This document shows, piece by piece, positions 1 to 7,572 of a stretch of 64,000 nucleotides of DNA. The DNA lies in contig WTIO01000065.1 in the NCBI GenBank assembly GCA_011526365.1, positions 47,473 through 111,472 on the forward strand, written 5' to 3'. The translations under genes and the position numbers were made by a program. Within the stretch, counting starts at the first letter, position 1, and each line of letters begins with the position of its first letter. The stretch comes from Flavobacteriales bacterium. Its GTDB lineage: Bacteria; Bacteroidota; Bacteroidia; Flavobacteriales; Flavobacteriaceae. The notes beneath the pieces are model-generated. The model was not told the origin of the DNA. It ran no database searches and worked only from the letters and a program-made list of their open reading frames with translations.

Positions 1-114
1 AACCAAACGTTTGCCCGTTGAAAGATCTTCTGCAACTACGGCAGTCCGCGTACGAGAAACAATTTTAAAAAGGCCGGGGCGGCCGGCGATGGTAAGGTAA
101 TTTTCGAGTCCGAT
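1..114 (-). CDS. DUF5606 family protein, N-terminal fragment
   Basis: The reverse strand reads GLENYLTIAGRPGLFKIVSR and then continues VVAEDLSTGKRLV to the window edge. This matches my memory of the start of DUF5606 proteins, small proteins of unknown function common in Flavobacteriia, which begin with M, five residues, then LxIxGKPGL. The position of the initiator Met is occupied by ATC (112-114). There is no ATG, GTG or TTG in frame between it and the upstream in-frame stop; the only other odd candidate is ATA at 118-120, which overlaps the def stop. The gene follows def by 2 bases and is probably the third gene of ruvX-def-DUF5606. The C-terminus lies outside the window. It was too short for the ORF track. 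Confidence 0.75.
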   Translation of the reverse strand, partial: MGLENYLTIAGRPGLFKIVSRTRTAVVAEDLSTGKRLV

Positions 115-116
115 AA

Positions 117-704
117 CTATTTGATTTGATTAGGAAAACGCATGGGATAGTCCACTTCAACATTCCCTTTTGCAATATTTTGTAAACGCCCTTTTAACAA
201 TCGTTTTTTAAGTGGAGATAGATGGTCGGTAAACAAGACACCCTCTATATGATCGTATTCGTGCTGTATGATGCGTGCGGGTAAGCCACTAAAACGGCCT
301 TCTTGCAATTCGAAATTGGCATCGTAATACCGTAGGTGAATATCCCCTTTGCGCAGCACATCTTCTCGTATGTTTGGAATACTCAAACAGCCTTCATTAA
401 ATTCCCAGGCGGCTCCAGATTCTTCAATAAGGGTTGGATTGATAAAAACTGCTTTAAAATCTTTTAATTCTTCAGCCTCTTCCGCTGAAAGGGATTCGTC
501 TTCTGCAAAGGGACTTCCGTCGATAACAAACAATCGCAAAGACCGCCCAATTTGTGGTGCAGCCAAACCTACCCCAGAGGAGGCATACATGGTTACCCAC
601 ATGCGTTCAATGAGGGCGGGAAGTTCAGGGTCCTTTAAATCGACAGGAGCAGCTTTTTTCTTTAGTACCGCAGCACCGTAAGCTACAATTGGAAATGGGT
701 TCAT
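117..704 (-). CDS. def: Peptide deformylase
   Basis: This enzyme removes the formyl group from the N-terminal Met of nascent proteins, a cytoplasmic metalloprotease activity (usually Fe2+). All three signature motifs are visible: GVGLAAPQIG (residues 44-53), EGCLSIP (104-110, Cys is a metal ligand) and HEYDH (148-152, two His ligands and the catalytic Glu). At 195 residues it is slightly longer than many homologues because of an acidic insert (about residues 67-82). Its ATG overlaps the ruvX stop as ATGA, which suggests translational coupling. A DUF5606 gene follows 2 bases downstream. Confidence 0.97.
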   Translation of the reverse strand: MNPFPIVAYGAAVLKKKAAPVDLKDPELPALIERMWVTMYASSGVGLAAPQIGRSLRLFVIDGSPFAEDESLSAEEAEELKDFKAVFINPTLIEESGAAWEFNEGCLSIPNIREDVLRKGDIHLRYYDANFELQEGRFSGLPARIIQHEYDHIEGVLFTDHLSPLKKRLLKGRLQNIAKGNVEVDYPMRFPNQIK

Positions 705-1132
705 AGGCTTGTTTTGGTTTTGGTGTCTAAAAACGATTGTAAAAGTATAGAGGCACTAATTTTATCGAGTAAGGTTTTGTCGCGGCGTTTCATTTTTTTT
801 ATCCCAGCAGCAAGTAGCGTTTGAGCTGCCATTTTTGAGGTGTAGCGCTCGTCCTGCTGGTAGACCGGAATATGGGGATAGCACCCTTTTAAATGGCGGG
901 CAAAGCCCATTATATGCGGCATTATAGTTGAAGGTGTACCATCTTTTTGCAGGGGATATCCCACTACAAAACCCGTCACTTGGTGTGTTTGGGTGTACGA
1001 TGCTACATAGTCTTTAAGGCTTGGCGTGGGAATTGTAGTCAAGGCACTGGCAATTGTTTGCAAGGGATCAGTAACAGCAATTCCTGTTTTTTTTAAGCCG
1101 TAATCAAATGCCATGAGTATGCCTGTATCCAT
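701..1132 (-). CDS. ruvX: Putative pre-16S rRNA nuclease / Holliday junction resolvase-like YqgF
   Basis: YqgF/RuvX proteins have an RNase H-like fold and are linked to 16S rRNA 5' end maturation; the older name is Holliday junction resolvase-like. The N-terminal DYGLKKTGIAV strand with the first catalytic Asp, the central GYPLQKDG segment and the DERYTS motif with the second acidic pair are all present. The track starts at a TTG (1141), but that codon lies inside a perfect -7 promoter box (TATCTTTG), so I chose the ATG at 1132, giving 143 residues (family about 140). It is the first gene of ruvX-def-DUF5606 and overlaps def by ATGA. Confidence 0.9.
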   Translation of the reverse strand: MDTGILMAFDYGLKKTGIAVTDPLQTIASALTTIPTPSLKDYVASYTQTHQVTGFVVGYPLQKDGTPSTIMPHIMGFARHLKGCYPHIPVYQQDERYTSKMAAQTLLAAGIKKMKRRDKTLLDKISASILLQSFLDTKTKTSL

Positions 1133-1138
1133 CGGCAA

Positions 1139-1146
1139 CAAAGATA
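1139..1146 (-). promoter_or_regulatory. -7 promoter element of ruvX
   Basis: On the minus strand this reads TATCTTTG, a full match to the Bacteroidota -7 consensus TAnnTTTG. Only 6 bases separate it from the ruvX ATG, so the mRNA would have almost no leader. No clear -33 TTTG box is seen. Confidence 0.65.
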
Positions 1147-1189
1147 CATTTTTTAGGTTTTCTACTGTGGTGGTCCTAAGGGGAATACG

Positions 1190-1197
1190 TATTTTTG
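1190..1197 (+). promoter_or_regulatory. -7 promoter element of dapD
   Basis: TATTTTTG matches TAnnTTTG, 12 bases before the ATG at 1210. It is divergent from the ruvX promoter about 45 bases away. The TTG used by the ORF track as the dapD start is the last three bases of this box. Confidence 0.6.
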
Positions 1198-1209
1198 AAA
1201 AAAAAGAAA

Positions 1210-2016
1210 ATGCAACAAATCATTGAAGCTGCTTGGGAAGATCGGGAACTTTTAAAATCCCCTGAAACCCAACACACCATCCGAGCCGTAATTGACGCCC
1301 TAGATGCCGGAACATTACGTGTGGCAGCACCTACAGCATCAGGGTGGCAGGTAAACACTTGGGTAAAAAAAGCTGTAGTGCTTTATTTCCCCATTCAAGA
1401 AATGCAAGCACTTAGCGTTGGTCCCTTTGAATTTCACGATAAAATACCCCTAAAAAAAGACTACGAGAGCAAAGGCATTCGTGTGGTTCCTCACGCGGTA
1501 GCACGCCATGGTGCGTATATTGCTCCGGGGGTTGTGCTCATGCCAAGTTATGTGAACATTGGAGCTTATGTGGCCGCTGGCAGTATGGTTGACACTTGGG
1601 CTACAGTAGGGAGCTGTGCACAAATTGGAAAAAACGTTCACCTAAGCGGCGGTGTGGGTATTGGTGGGGTGCTGGAGCCGCTTCAAGCTGCACCTGTGAT
1701 TATTGAAGACAATGCTTTTATTGGCTCCCGGGCCATCGTCGTTGAAGGGGTTCATGTGGGTAAAGAAGCCGTATTAGGAGCTAATGTGGTACTCACCGCC
1801 TCTACCAAAATTATTGACGTAACGCAAGAAGAACCCAAAACCTATACAGGAAAAGTCCCCCCTCGATCAGTGGTCATTCCTGGGAGTTACACCAAACGTT
1901 TTCCCGCGGGCGACTATCAGGTCCCCTGTGCCCTTATTATTGGAGAACGCAAGGAAAGTACCGACAAAAAAATCTCTCTAAATGAGGCCTTACGCACCCA
2001 TAATGTTGCGGTTTAA
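1210..2016 (+). CDS. dapD: 2,3,4,5-tetrahydropyridine-2,6-dicarboxylate N-succinyltransferase
   Basis: DapD transfers a succinyl group from succinyl-CoA to tetrahydrodipicolinate in the succinylase branch of the lysine/diaminopimelate pathway (cytoplasm), supplying lysine and peptidoglycan precursors. The protein shows the family's N-terminal helical domain and, from about residue 95, a left-handed beta-helix of hexapeptide repeats, with the strongly conserved stretches MVDTWATVGSCAQIG and HLSGGVGIGGVLEP. I used ATG 1210 (268 residues) rather than the track's TTG 1195, because that TTG sits in the promoter box; the homologue length (about 270) allows either. lysA, for the last step of the same pathway, lies at 12.4 kb, so the lysine genes are dispersed. 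Confidence 0.95.
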   Translation: MQQIIEAAWEDRELLKSPETQHTIRAVIDALDAGTLRVAAPTASGWQVNTWVKKAVVLYFPIQEMQALSVGPFEFHDKIPLKKDYESKGIRVVPHAVARHGAYIAPGVVLMPSYVNIGAYVAAGSMVDTWATVGSCAQIGKNVHLSGGVGIGGVLEPLQAAPVIIEDNAFIGSRAIVVEGVHVGKEAVLGANVVLTASTKIIDVTQEEPKTYTGKVPPRSVVIPGSYTKRFPAGDYQVPCALIIGERKESTDKKISLNEALRTHNVAV

Positions 2017-2041
2017 TGTTTCTAACTATTAAAGTTTAATT

Positions 2042-2599
2042 TTGGAAGCCATAGTCGCCAAAACCGTTGCGCATCTCAATGCAAAAGAGCTTATTGTTTT
2101 TCCTACGGATACCATTTGGGGTATTGGGGCAGATGCCCGAGATGAAGCTGCAGTAGCACGTATTTACAGTCTTAAAAATCGCCCAGAATCCAAAGCGATG
2201 ATTTGCTTGGTTGCCAACGTAAACATGCTACAAGAGTATTTGCAACAACGCACCCCCTTCCCCAAGGAACTCACACAAAACAACCGCCCCACCAGCGTCG
2301 TTTTTTCGCATCCCCAAGGAGTAGCCAAAAACCTTATAGCTCCCGATGATACTATTGCTTTTAGAATTCCTAACGACCCCTTTTGCCAGGCCCTCCTAAA
2401 GGATTTTGACGCCCCTGTAGTAGCCACATCAGCCAACATCAGTGCCCAGCCAGCACCCCGACAATTTTCGGAAATAAATCCTGCTATTTTGAAGGGGGTG
2501 GACTATGTCGTACCTTTGAAACAAGAGGAAATTTGTACTCAAGCCTCGCGGGTGTTAAAAGTGGATGCTGAAGGTACAATTCATGTTTTACGCGACTGA
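2042..2599 (+). CDS. tsaC: L-threonylcarbamoyladenylate synthase (Sua5/YciO/YrdC family)
   Basis: The enzyme makes threonylcarbamoyl-AMP from Thr, bicarbonate and ATP for the t6A37 modification of ANN-decoding tRNAs. The characteristic nucleotide-binding segment FPTDTIWGIGADA is at residues 20-32, followed by YSLKNRPESKAM with the conserved K-x-R element, and VVATSANISAQ near the end. The 185 residues form a single YrdC domain without the Sua5 C-terminal domain. The only possible start is TTG at 2042, which gives the right N-terminal length. It lies 25 bases after dapD and one base before cca. The TTG also falls inside a TAATTTTG sequence (see findings). Confidence 0.92.
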   Translation: MEAIVAKTVAHLNAKELIVFPTDTIWGIGADARDEAAVARIYSLKNRPESKAMICLVANVNMLQEYLQQRTPFPKELTQNNRPTSVVFSHPQGVAKNLIAPDDTIAFRIPNDPFCQALLKDFDAPVVATSANISAQPAPRQFSEINPAILKGVDYVVPLKQEEICTQASRVLKVDAEGTIHVLRD

Positions 2600-2600
2600 T

Positions 2601-4040
2601 ATGAAATCACTCAACATGGTAGCGCAACTCAAACACCCCGTATTCCATTTGCTACAGGAAACAGCACAGGAACTGGGAATCCCTACCTATGTGGTGGGAG
2701 GGTTTGTGCGCGACCGTTTGATGCAGCGTCCCTTTAAGGGGGATATTGATATAGTGTGCTTGGGCTCGGGCATTGCCCTAGCCAAAGCATTAAAAAAGAA
2801 GCACCCCAAAGCAGGACCCATCAGTATCTTTAAAACCTATGGTACTGCCAAGCTCCCCATAGAAGATATTGAACTGGAATTTGTTGGGGCTAGAAAAGAA
2901 TCCTATCATCCCGATAGTAGAAACCCCGAAGTGGCTACAGGAAGTCTTGAAGACGATCAAAACCGACGTGATTTTACGGTAAATGCCATGGCAATATCTC
3001 TTAACAAAGACGATTACGGTGCGTTAATTGATCCCTTCAACGGACAACAGGACCTGAAAAAACAATTGATTCGTACCCCCAACAACCCCGATACTACCTT
3101 TGCCGATGATCCCCTAAGAATGTTACGCGCCATTCGCTTTGCCACACAATTGGAGTTCAATATAGTCCCTGAAGCCTTGGCATCAATTACTGCCAATGCT
3201 GATCGTATGACCATTGTATCCCGTGAACGTTGTACAGAAGAGCTGCATAAAATACTCGCTTGCCCCAAGCCTTCTACCGGTTTTTTACTGCTTGAAAAAA
3301 CCGGTATCCTCCAGCACCTTTTGCCAGAACTTACCGCGCTAAAAGGAATTGAAGAAATTGAAGGCCACAAACACAAGGATAACTTTTACCATACCCTTGA
3401 AGTGGTAGACAATATTTGCCCCCATACTAACAATGTGTGGCTCCGTTGGGCTGCCCTGCTTCACGATATTGGGAAAGCACCAACAAAAAAGTTTATCCCC
3501 CCCACAGGATGGACGTTTCACGGCCATGAATTTGTGGGCGCCAAAATGGTGTACCGCTTGTTCAAGCGCCTGCGGATGCCCCTGAATGAAAAAATGAAAT
3601 ACGTGCAAAAATTGGTGCTGCTCAGCTCACGCCCCATCGCTTTAGTTGATGTACAAGTTACCGACGCCGCCGTTCGCCGACTAATTTTTGATGCCGGCCC
3701 AGTTCTCGACGATCTATTTACGCTGTGCCAAGCAGACATCACCACAAAAAACCCCAAACGCTTTACCCGCTATCACGATAACTTTAAACGTGTTCGCGAT
3801 AAAATTGAAGTGGTAGAAGAACGCGATCGCATCCGTAATTTTCAGCCTCCCATTACGGGGGAAATGATTATGGAGTACTTTAATATTCCCCCATCAAAAG
3901 CTATTGGAACCATTAAGGAAGCAATTAAAGAAGCCATCCTCGAAGGAGAAATTCCCAATGCCCTAGAAGCTGCAAAAGCAAAGATGATTGCCGAAGGAAA
4001 AAAATTAGGACTAAAAGCTCAAACCCCAAACGATGCGTAA
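2601..4040 (+). CDS. cca: CCA tRNA nucleotidyltransferase with HD domain
   Basis: This class II nucleotidyltransferase adds or repairs the 3' CCA end of tRNAs. It shows GGFVRDRL (residues 33-40), the metal-binding GDIDIV (D48, D50), RRDFTVNAMA (122-131) and the DDPLRMLRAIRFA segment that precedes the nucleotide-selecting neck. An HD domain follows, with HTLEVV near 264 and LLHDIGKAPT around 287-296, as in the HD-containing CCA enzymes. The track start (2565) lies inside tsaC; I chose ATG 2601, one base after the tsaC stop, giving 479 residues. It overlaps ctaA by 8 bases. With tsaC it forms a tRNA-maturation pair. Confidence 0.93.
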   Translation: MKSLNMVAQLKHPVFHLLQETAQELGIPTYVVGGFVRDRLMQRPFKGDIDIVCLGSGIALAKALKKKHPKAGPISIFKTYGTAKLPIEDIELEFVGARKESYHPDSRNPEVATGSLEDDQNRRDFTVNAMAISLNKDDYGALIDPFNGQQDLKKQLIRTPNNPDTTFADDPLRMLRAIRFATQLEFNIVPEALASITANADRMTIVSRERCTEELHKILACPKPSTGFLLLEKTGILQHLLPELTALKGIEEIEGHKHKDNFYHTLEVVDNICPHTNNVWLRWAALLHDIGKAPTKKFIPPTGWTFHGHEFVGAKMVYRLFKRLRMPLNEKMKYVQKLVLLSSRPIALVDVQVTDAAVRRLIFDAGPVLDDLFTLCQADITTKNPKRFTRYHDNFKRVRDKIEVVEERDRIRNFQPPITGEMIMEYFNIPPSKAIGTIKEAIKEAILEGEIPNALEAAKAKMIAEGKKLGLKAQTPNDA

Positions 4041-5046
4041 ACTTATACTGGCCAATCTTTTTATTGTCTATCTCGTTATTGCCGCTGGTGCTATAGTGCG
4101 TATGACAGGCAGTGGTATGGGCTGCCCCGACTGGCCCAAGTGTTTTGGCTATCTCGTACCCCCTACAGAGCGCAGCCAGCTGGACTGGAAAACCCAACAC
4201 AACTATCACAAAAAAGAAGTGATTATTGTTGATGAAAGCCTTCGTGTTGCCGTACGTGACTTCACAAGTGAAAACCAATACAATCCCGACAACTGGGCCC
4301 CATATACCAAACACGACTATGCCGTGTTTAACGTCTACCACACCTGGATTGAATTTATCAATCGCTTGTTGGGCGCCCTCGCAGGATTGGGAATTTTAGT
4401 GCTTTTTGGGGCCTGCCTATGGCGCTTTAAAACAGCCCCTATGGACAGCCTTTGGGCTACCCTTACCCTTTTAGGAATGGGCTTTCAGGCCTGGTTAGGA
4501 AAAACTGTAGTGGACTCTAACCTTTTACCCTTAAAGATTACCCTCCATATGGCTATGGCCTGCTTGCTGGTGGTTTTTCTTCTTATTTTACTCTTTAGAA
4601 ACTCCAACAAGAAAAGACACACTAGTCTAGGAAAATATGCCCCTTTAGTGGGCGTAGCACTTGGTTTAACGGTGCTACAAATTGCAATGGGCACCCAGGT
4701 CCGTCAGTTTGTGGACATCCAAATGAAGCAGTGGGTAGCTTTGCCCAGTCAATGGCTTGCAGATGCTCCCTTGCGGTTCTATATTCACCGCTCTTTTTCT
4801 TTACTTGTTCTTGCATTACACCTCTATCTGGGGTGGCAGTTTTACAAAATGGGAGCTTTAACCCGCAATTTTAAAGCTATTTTAGCCCTTATCGCTGCAA
4901 ATATACTTACAGGAATTGCCATGTATTATATTGATTTCCCTTGGGGATCACAGCCCTTACACCTGGTATTATCCCTACTTTTATTTGGGCTTCAGTTTTA
5001 TTTTTTATTGCTTTGCTACCACCAAAAAAAGGCCTATGATTTATAG
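4033..5046 (+). CDS. ctaA: COX15/CtaA family heme A synthase
   Basis: CtaA/Cox15 oxidises the C8 methyl group of heme O to make heme A for aa3-type cytochrome oxidases, within the inner membrane. The protein opens with a membrane segment ending in GAIVRMTGSGMGCPDWPKC, the family hallmark with the conserved Cys pair. It has eight predicted hydrophobic segments and the expected heme-ligand His positions: HTWIEFINRLLGA, LHMAMACL, HRSFSLLVLALH and the late HLVLSLLLFG. A longer soluble loop (about residues 50-95) separates helices 1 and 2. It implies aerobic respiration. It begins inside the end of cca (8-base overlap). Confidence 0.92.
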   Translation: MRKLILANLFIVYLVIAAGAIVRMTGSGMGCPDWPKCFGYLVPPTERSQLDWKTQHNYHKKEVIIVDESLRVAVRDFTSENQYNPDNWAPYTKHDYAVFNVYHTWIEFINRLLGALAGLGILVLFGACLWRFKTAPMDSLWATLTLLGMGFQAWLGKTVVDSNLLPLKITLHMAMACLLVVFLLILLFRNSNKKRHTSLGKYAPLVGVALGLTVLQIAMGTQVRQFVDIQMKQWVALPSQWLADAPLRFYIHRSFSLLVLALHLYLGWQFYKMGALTRNFKAILALIAANILTGIAMYYIDFPWGSQPLHLVLSLLLFGLQFYFLLLCYHQKKAYDL

Positions 5047-5536
5047 ATTACGTGTCATCCTCGATGTAGAAGAAGATGTTCTTCGCGACTTAGAAATAGC
5101 GACAACTGCCTCCCTGGAAAACCTCCACGATGCCATTACCCAGGCATTTGGTTTTGGCGGCAATGAAATGGCGTGCTTCTACCGTTCTTCCCCAGAATGG
5201 GAACAAGGAGAAGAGCTTCCCCTGGTAGATATGGGGACCACAGCCACCCCTATGGGTAATACCCCTCTGGAAGAATTACTCACCGAAAGTACACCACAAT
5301 TGTTATATGTCTATGACTTTCTATACCTTTGGACCTTTTTTATAGAATTGGTAGAAGTGGCTGAGCCAGAACCCGCCAAAGGCTACCCCAACCTACTCTT
5401 TGCTCAAGGAGAAGTACCCGAAGAGGCCCCAGAAAAACAATTTGAAACTGAAGCACCTTACCAAGACGACTGGGACGATCAAGATGGTGAAGACTTTTCG
5501 TCGGAAGACGACGTCAATTTAGAAGGCTACTACTAA
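5036..5536 (+). CDS. Plasmid pRiA4b ORF-3-like family protein
   Basis: MIYRLRVILDVEEDVLRDLEI followed by TTASLENLHDAITQAFGFGG is the pattern of the pRiA4b ORF-3-like family (often mislabelled IS1096 TnpR). The family has a small alpha/beta fold of unknown function and is usually chromosomal in Bacteroidota. The second half, with LYVYDFLYLWTFFIELVEV, also fits. The tail (about residues 130-166) is very acidic, with runs of D and E. The track start lies deep inside ctaA; ATG 5036 overlaps the ctaA end by 11 bases and gives 166 residues. Its stop interlocks with the convergent gene (CTAA). No transposon ends are nearby. Confidence 0.75.
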   Translation: MIYRLRVILDVEEDVLRDLEIATTASLENLHDAITQAFGFGGNEMACFYRSSPEWEQGEELPLVDMGTTATPMGNTPLEELLTESTPQLLYVYDFLYLWTFFIELVEVAEPEPAKGYPNLLFAQGEVPEEAPEKQFETEAPYQDDWDDQDGEDFSSEDDVNLEGYY

Positions 5537-6591
5537 AACAATTTGTTGAGACTCAAGTTTTCGTAGTTGTTGCGCACAAAATCAAAAGCGGCATCCATTA
5601 CAGCTCCCATGGATGTACAAGCATTAAACTTAGGGTCCTGGGTAAATTGGAAAATCTCCTTTTTAAGGTTTTCCAAATTCGCCTCCGTACTTAAGGTAAG
5701 CCCCTTCATTTCTTTAATCAGTTTAGAAATCCTGTTTTCATAACTAATCAGTCGCTTGGCTACTATGGAGCGTTCTTCAATTTTATACTGAATTATTGCA
5801 TCGTGATTTAAGCGCTTGCGCACCAATTTCATTATGGGAAAATTCTCTTTAAAAAACTGAGGGCGATAGACCGAAAACTTCCCTTCATAACACTGCTGAT
5901 CAAAATCAATGGCACGAATTTTATATATCACCTGATCAAAGTCGTGAATGGGAATAATCACGTAATTATAAGCTCGCATGTCCCCCAACAATCGAATCAT
6001 GCTGCGCTCGTTAAACTTCACGTACTCTTTGGCAATTTGTGCCTGCTGGGCCGGACTACAATCCCCGAGAGAATACTTGATAAAATCATCGCCAGGAATC
6101 CCGGCAATATGTTCCTCAATTAAGGAGTTTGAATTGATTAAGAAGTTGAGATTGTAGGGGGAAAGCATATGCTCAAATTCTAAGCCACAAATCCGCGAGG
6201 CATCGGTTTTTTTAACGTAGAAATAGCTGAAGTTGTCATTGATAATGTTCCTGATTTTTATTCGAAACGGCTTCGAATTGCCAAAGGTGCAATAGTCAAT
6301 AGCATCTACATTCAAATAGGGCAAGGCCGATTCATTTCCGTCGGAATGCAAAAGGGTGTAAATCTTTTTTAAATCGTAATCGATGCCCTTGCGTTCGTGT
6401 TCCGCATAAAACACCCGTACCCAAAGAGTGTCCTGATCGTCTTGATTGTACACCGCTACTGAGCCAGAAAAACGTAGTAAATCCTCGTAGCTTATGGGGG
6501 TATCCACCCAACGGTTGTACTCCTTCAAATAGTCAATAAGCCCTTCGGAAAGGGGGTAAAACGGCTTTTTCTTAGAAATGAGCTTGTCCAT
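5533..6591 (-). CDS. Conserved hypothetical protein with kinase-like motif order
   Basis: I know no named family for this 352-residue soluble protein; I believe close relatives exist in other Flavobacteriaceae. What can be seen resembles a divergent protein-kinase/aminoglycoside-phosphotransferase fold: a possible ATP-binding Lys in YFYVKK (127-128), acidic residues in GLEFEHML (137-143), a hinge-like LIEEHIAGIPGDDF (157-170), a catalytic-loop-like GDMRAYNYVI (203-212, with D followed five residues later by N), and a metal-loop-like AIDFDQQ (227-233, in place of DFG). The C-terminal 90 residues are helical and charged. There is no signal peptide or membrane segment. It is monocistronic, divergent from the ABC exporter, and convergent with the pRiA4b-like gene. 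The kinase reading is an inference. Confidence 0.6.
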   Translation of the reverse strand: MDKLISKKKPFYPLSEGLIDYLKEYNRWVDTPISYEDLLRFSGSVAVYNQDDQDTLWVRVFYAEHERKGIDYDLKKIYTLLHSDGNESALPYLNVDAIDYCTFGNSKPFRIKIRNIINDNFSYFYVKKTDASRICGLEFEHMLSPYNLNFLINSNSLIEEHIAGIPGDDFIKYSLGDCSPAQQAQIAKEYVKFNERSMIRLLGDMRAYNYVIIPIHDFDQVIYKIRAIDFDQQCYEGKFSVYRPQFFKENFPIMKLVRKRLNHDAIIQYKIEERSIVAKRLISYENRISKLIKEMKGLTLSTEANLENLKKEIFQFTQDPKFNACTSMGAVMDAAFDFVRNNYENLSLNKLF

Positions 6592-6608
6592 AGCGGTACA
6601 TATTCTTT

Positions 6609-6616
6609 CAAATGTA
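6609..6616 (-). promoter_or_regulatory. -7 element of the 352-residue orphan gene
   Basis: TACATTTG on the minus strand matches TAnnTTTG, 17 bases from the ATG at 6591. Confidence 0.6.
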
Positions 6617-6635
6617 GTATATTTAATTCATCTGG

Positions 6636-6643
6636 TATATTTG
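6636..6643 (+). promoter_or_regulatory. -7 element of the ABC exporter operon
   Basis: TATATTTG matches TAnnTTTG, 11 bases before the ATG at 6655. It is divergent from the orphan-gene promoter, only 19 bases away, so the two start sites share a regulatory region. Confidence 0.6.
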
Positions 6644-6654
6644 CCCTTAACACA

Positions 6655-7572
6655 ATGGAAAACACGACCCCACCTATCCTTCAACTCCACCGACTGGATA
6701 AAAAATACGGAAAAATACACGCTGTTAATGCCCTCTCCCTAACCATAGAAAAAGGAAATGTCTATGGGCTATTAGGGCCCAATGGAAGCGGAAAGTCCAC
6801 CACCTTGGGTATGGTTCTCAATGTTATCAACCCCAGTTCTGGAAGTTTTAGTTGGTATGGCGGAAGCCTAGACGTGCATCAAGCGCTCAAACGCATTGGT
6901 GCCATCATTGAACGCCCCAACTTTTATCCCTACATGACCGCAGCCCAAAACCTAAAATTGGTATGCAGAATAAAACAATGTCACTTTGATGAAATTGAAC
7001 CTGCCCTAAAACTCGTGGGACTTTGGGAACGGCGTGATAGTAAGTTTAGCACCTTTTCCTTGGGAATGAAACAACGACTGGCCATAGCCTCGGCCCTAGT
7101 CAATCAACCGGAATTACTGATTTTAGACGAACCCGCCAATGGTTTGGATCCCGAAGGCATTCACCATATCCGAGAACTCATAGGAACAATTGCCCAACGC
7201 GGTACTACAGTACTCTTAGCCTCTCACTTGTTGGACGAAGTAGAAAAAGTGTGCTCCCATCTTATCGTTTTAAAAAACGGTGTAAAATACTTTGAAGGTG
7301 AAGTCGCTGAACTCACCAATACCCACGGCTATTTTAAATTGGCAACAGCAAACAATTCTGCACTCATTAGCGCACTGAAAAAAATGAAGCTGTTTTCCAA
7401 TATCACGTCCCAAAACGGTTTTGTACTGGCCTATCCTGAACGTCCTGTTGCCCCAGAAACACTAAATGAAAAACTTGCCACACAACAACTGTTTCTAAGT
7501 ACCTTGGACTATAAAAATCCGTCTTTAGAAGAACAGTTTTTAAGCCTTACCCAAAACACACCCCAACCATGA
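6655..7572 (+). CDS. ABC transporter ATP-binding protein
   Basis: This is the ATPase subunit of an ABC-2 type exporter. The Walker A GPNGSGKST is at about residues 41-49, the ABC signature FSLGMKQR near 139, Walker B LLILDEPANGLDPEG follows, and the switch His is in LLASHLLDEV. The C-terminal 80 residues after the nucleotide-binding domain fit the BcrA/CcmA-like subfamily used in antibiotic-resistance and ABC-2 exporters. It overlaps its membrane partner by ATGA. The substrate cannot be told from sequence. Confidence 0.92.
   Translation: MENTTPPILQLHRLDKKYGKIHAVNALSLTIEKGNVYGLLGPNGSGKSTTLGMVLNVINPSSGSFSWYGGSLDVHQALKRIGAIIERPNFYPYMTAAQNLKLVCRIKQCHFDEIEPALKLVGLWERRDSKFSTFSLGMKQRLAIASALVNQPELLILDEPANGLDPEGIHHIRELIGTIAQRGTTVLLASHLLDEVEKVCSHLIVLKNGVKYFEGEVAELTNTHGYFKLATANNSALISALKKMKLFSNITSQNGFVLAYPERPVAPETLNEKLATQQLFLSTLDYKNPSLEEQFLSLTQNTPQP

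Noticed and set aside
349-681. Open frame on the plus strand opposite def
   Set aside because: It is the reverse-strand shadow of def, low in complexity, with no homologue-like features; most other unlisted track entries are the same kind.
1133-1141. TTG start of ruvX
   Set aside because: It overlaps the -7 box; ATG 1132 gives the usual N-terminus.
1195-1209. TTG start extending dapD by five residues
   Set aside because: The codon lies within the TATTTTTG promoter box, so the mRNA should begin after it; ATG 1210 was used instead, though the length does not exclude TTG.
5036-5536. Transposon (IS1096 TnpR) identity of the pRiA4b-like gene
   Set aside because: The label is a database habit; no inverted repeats, resolvase motif or target duplication are visible.
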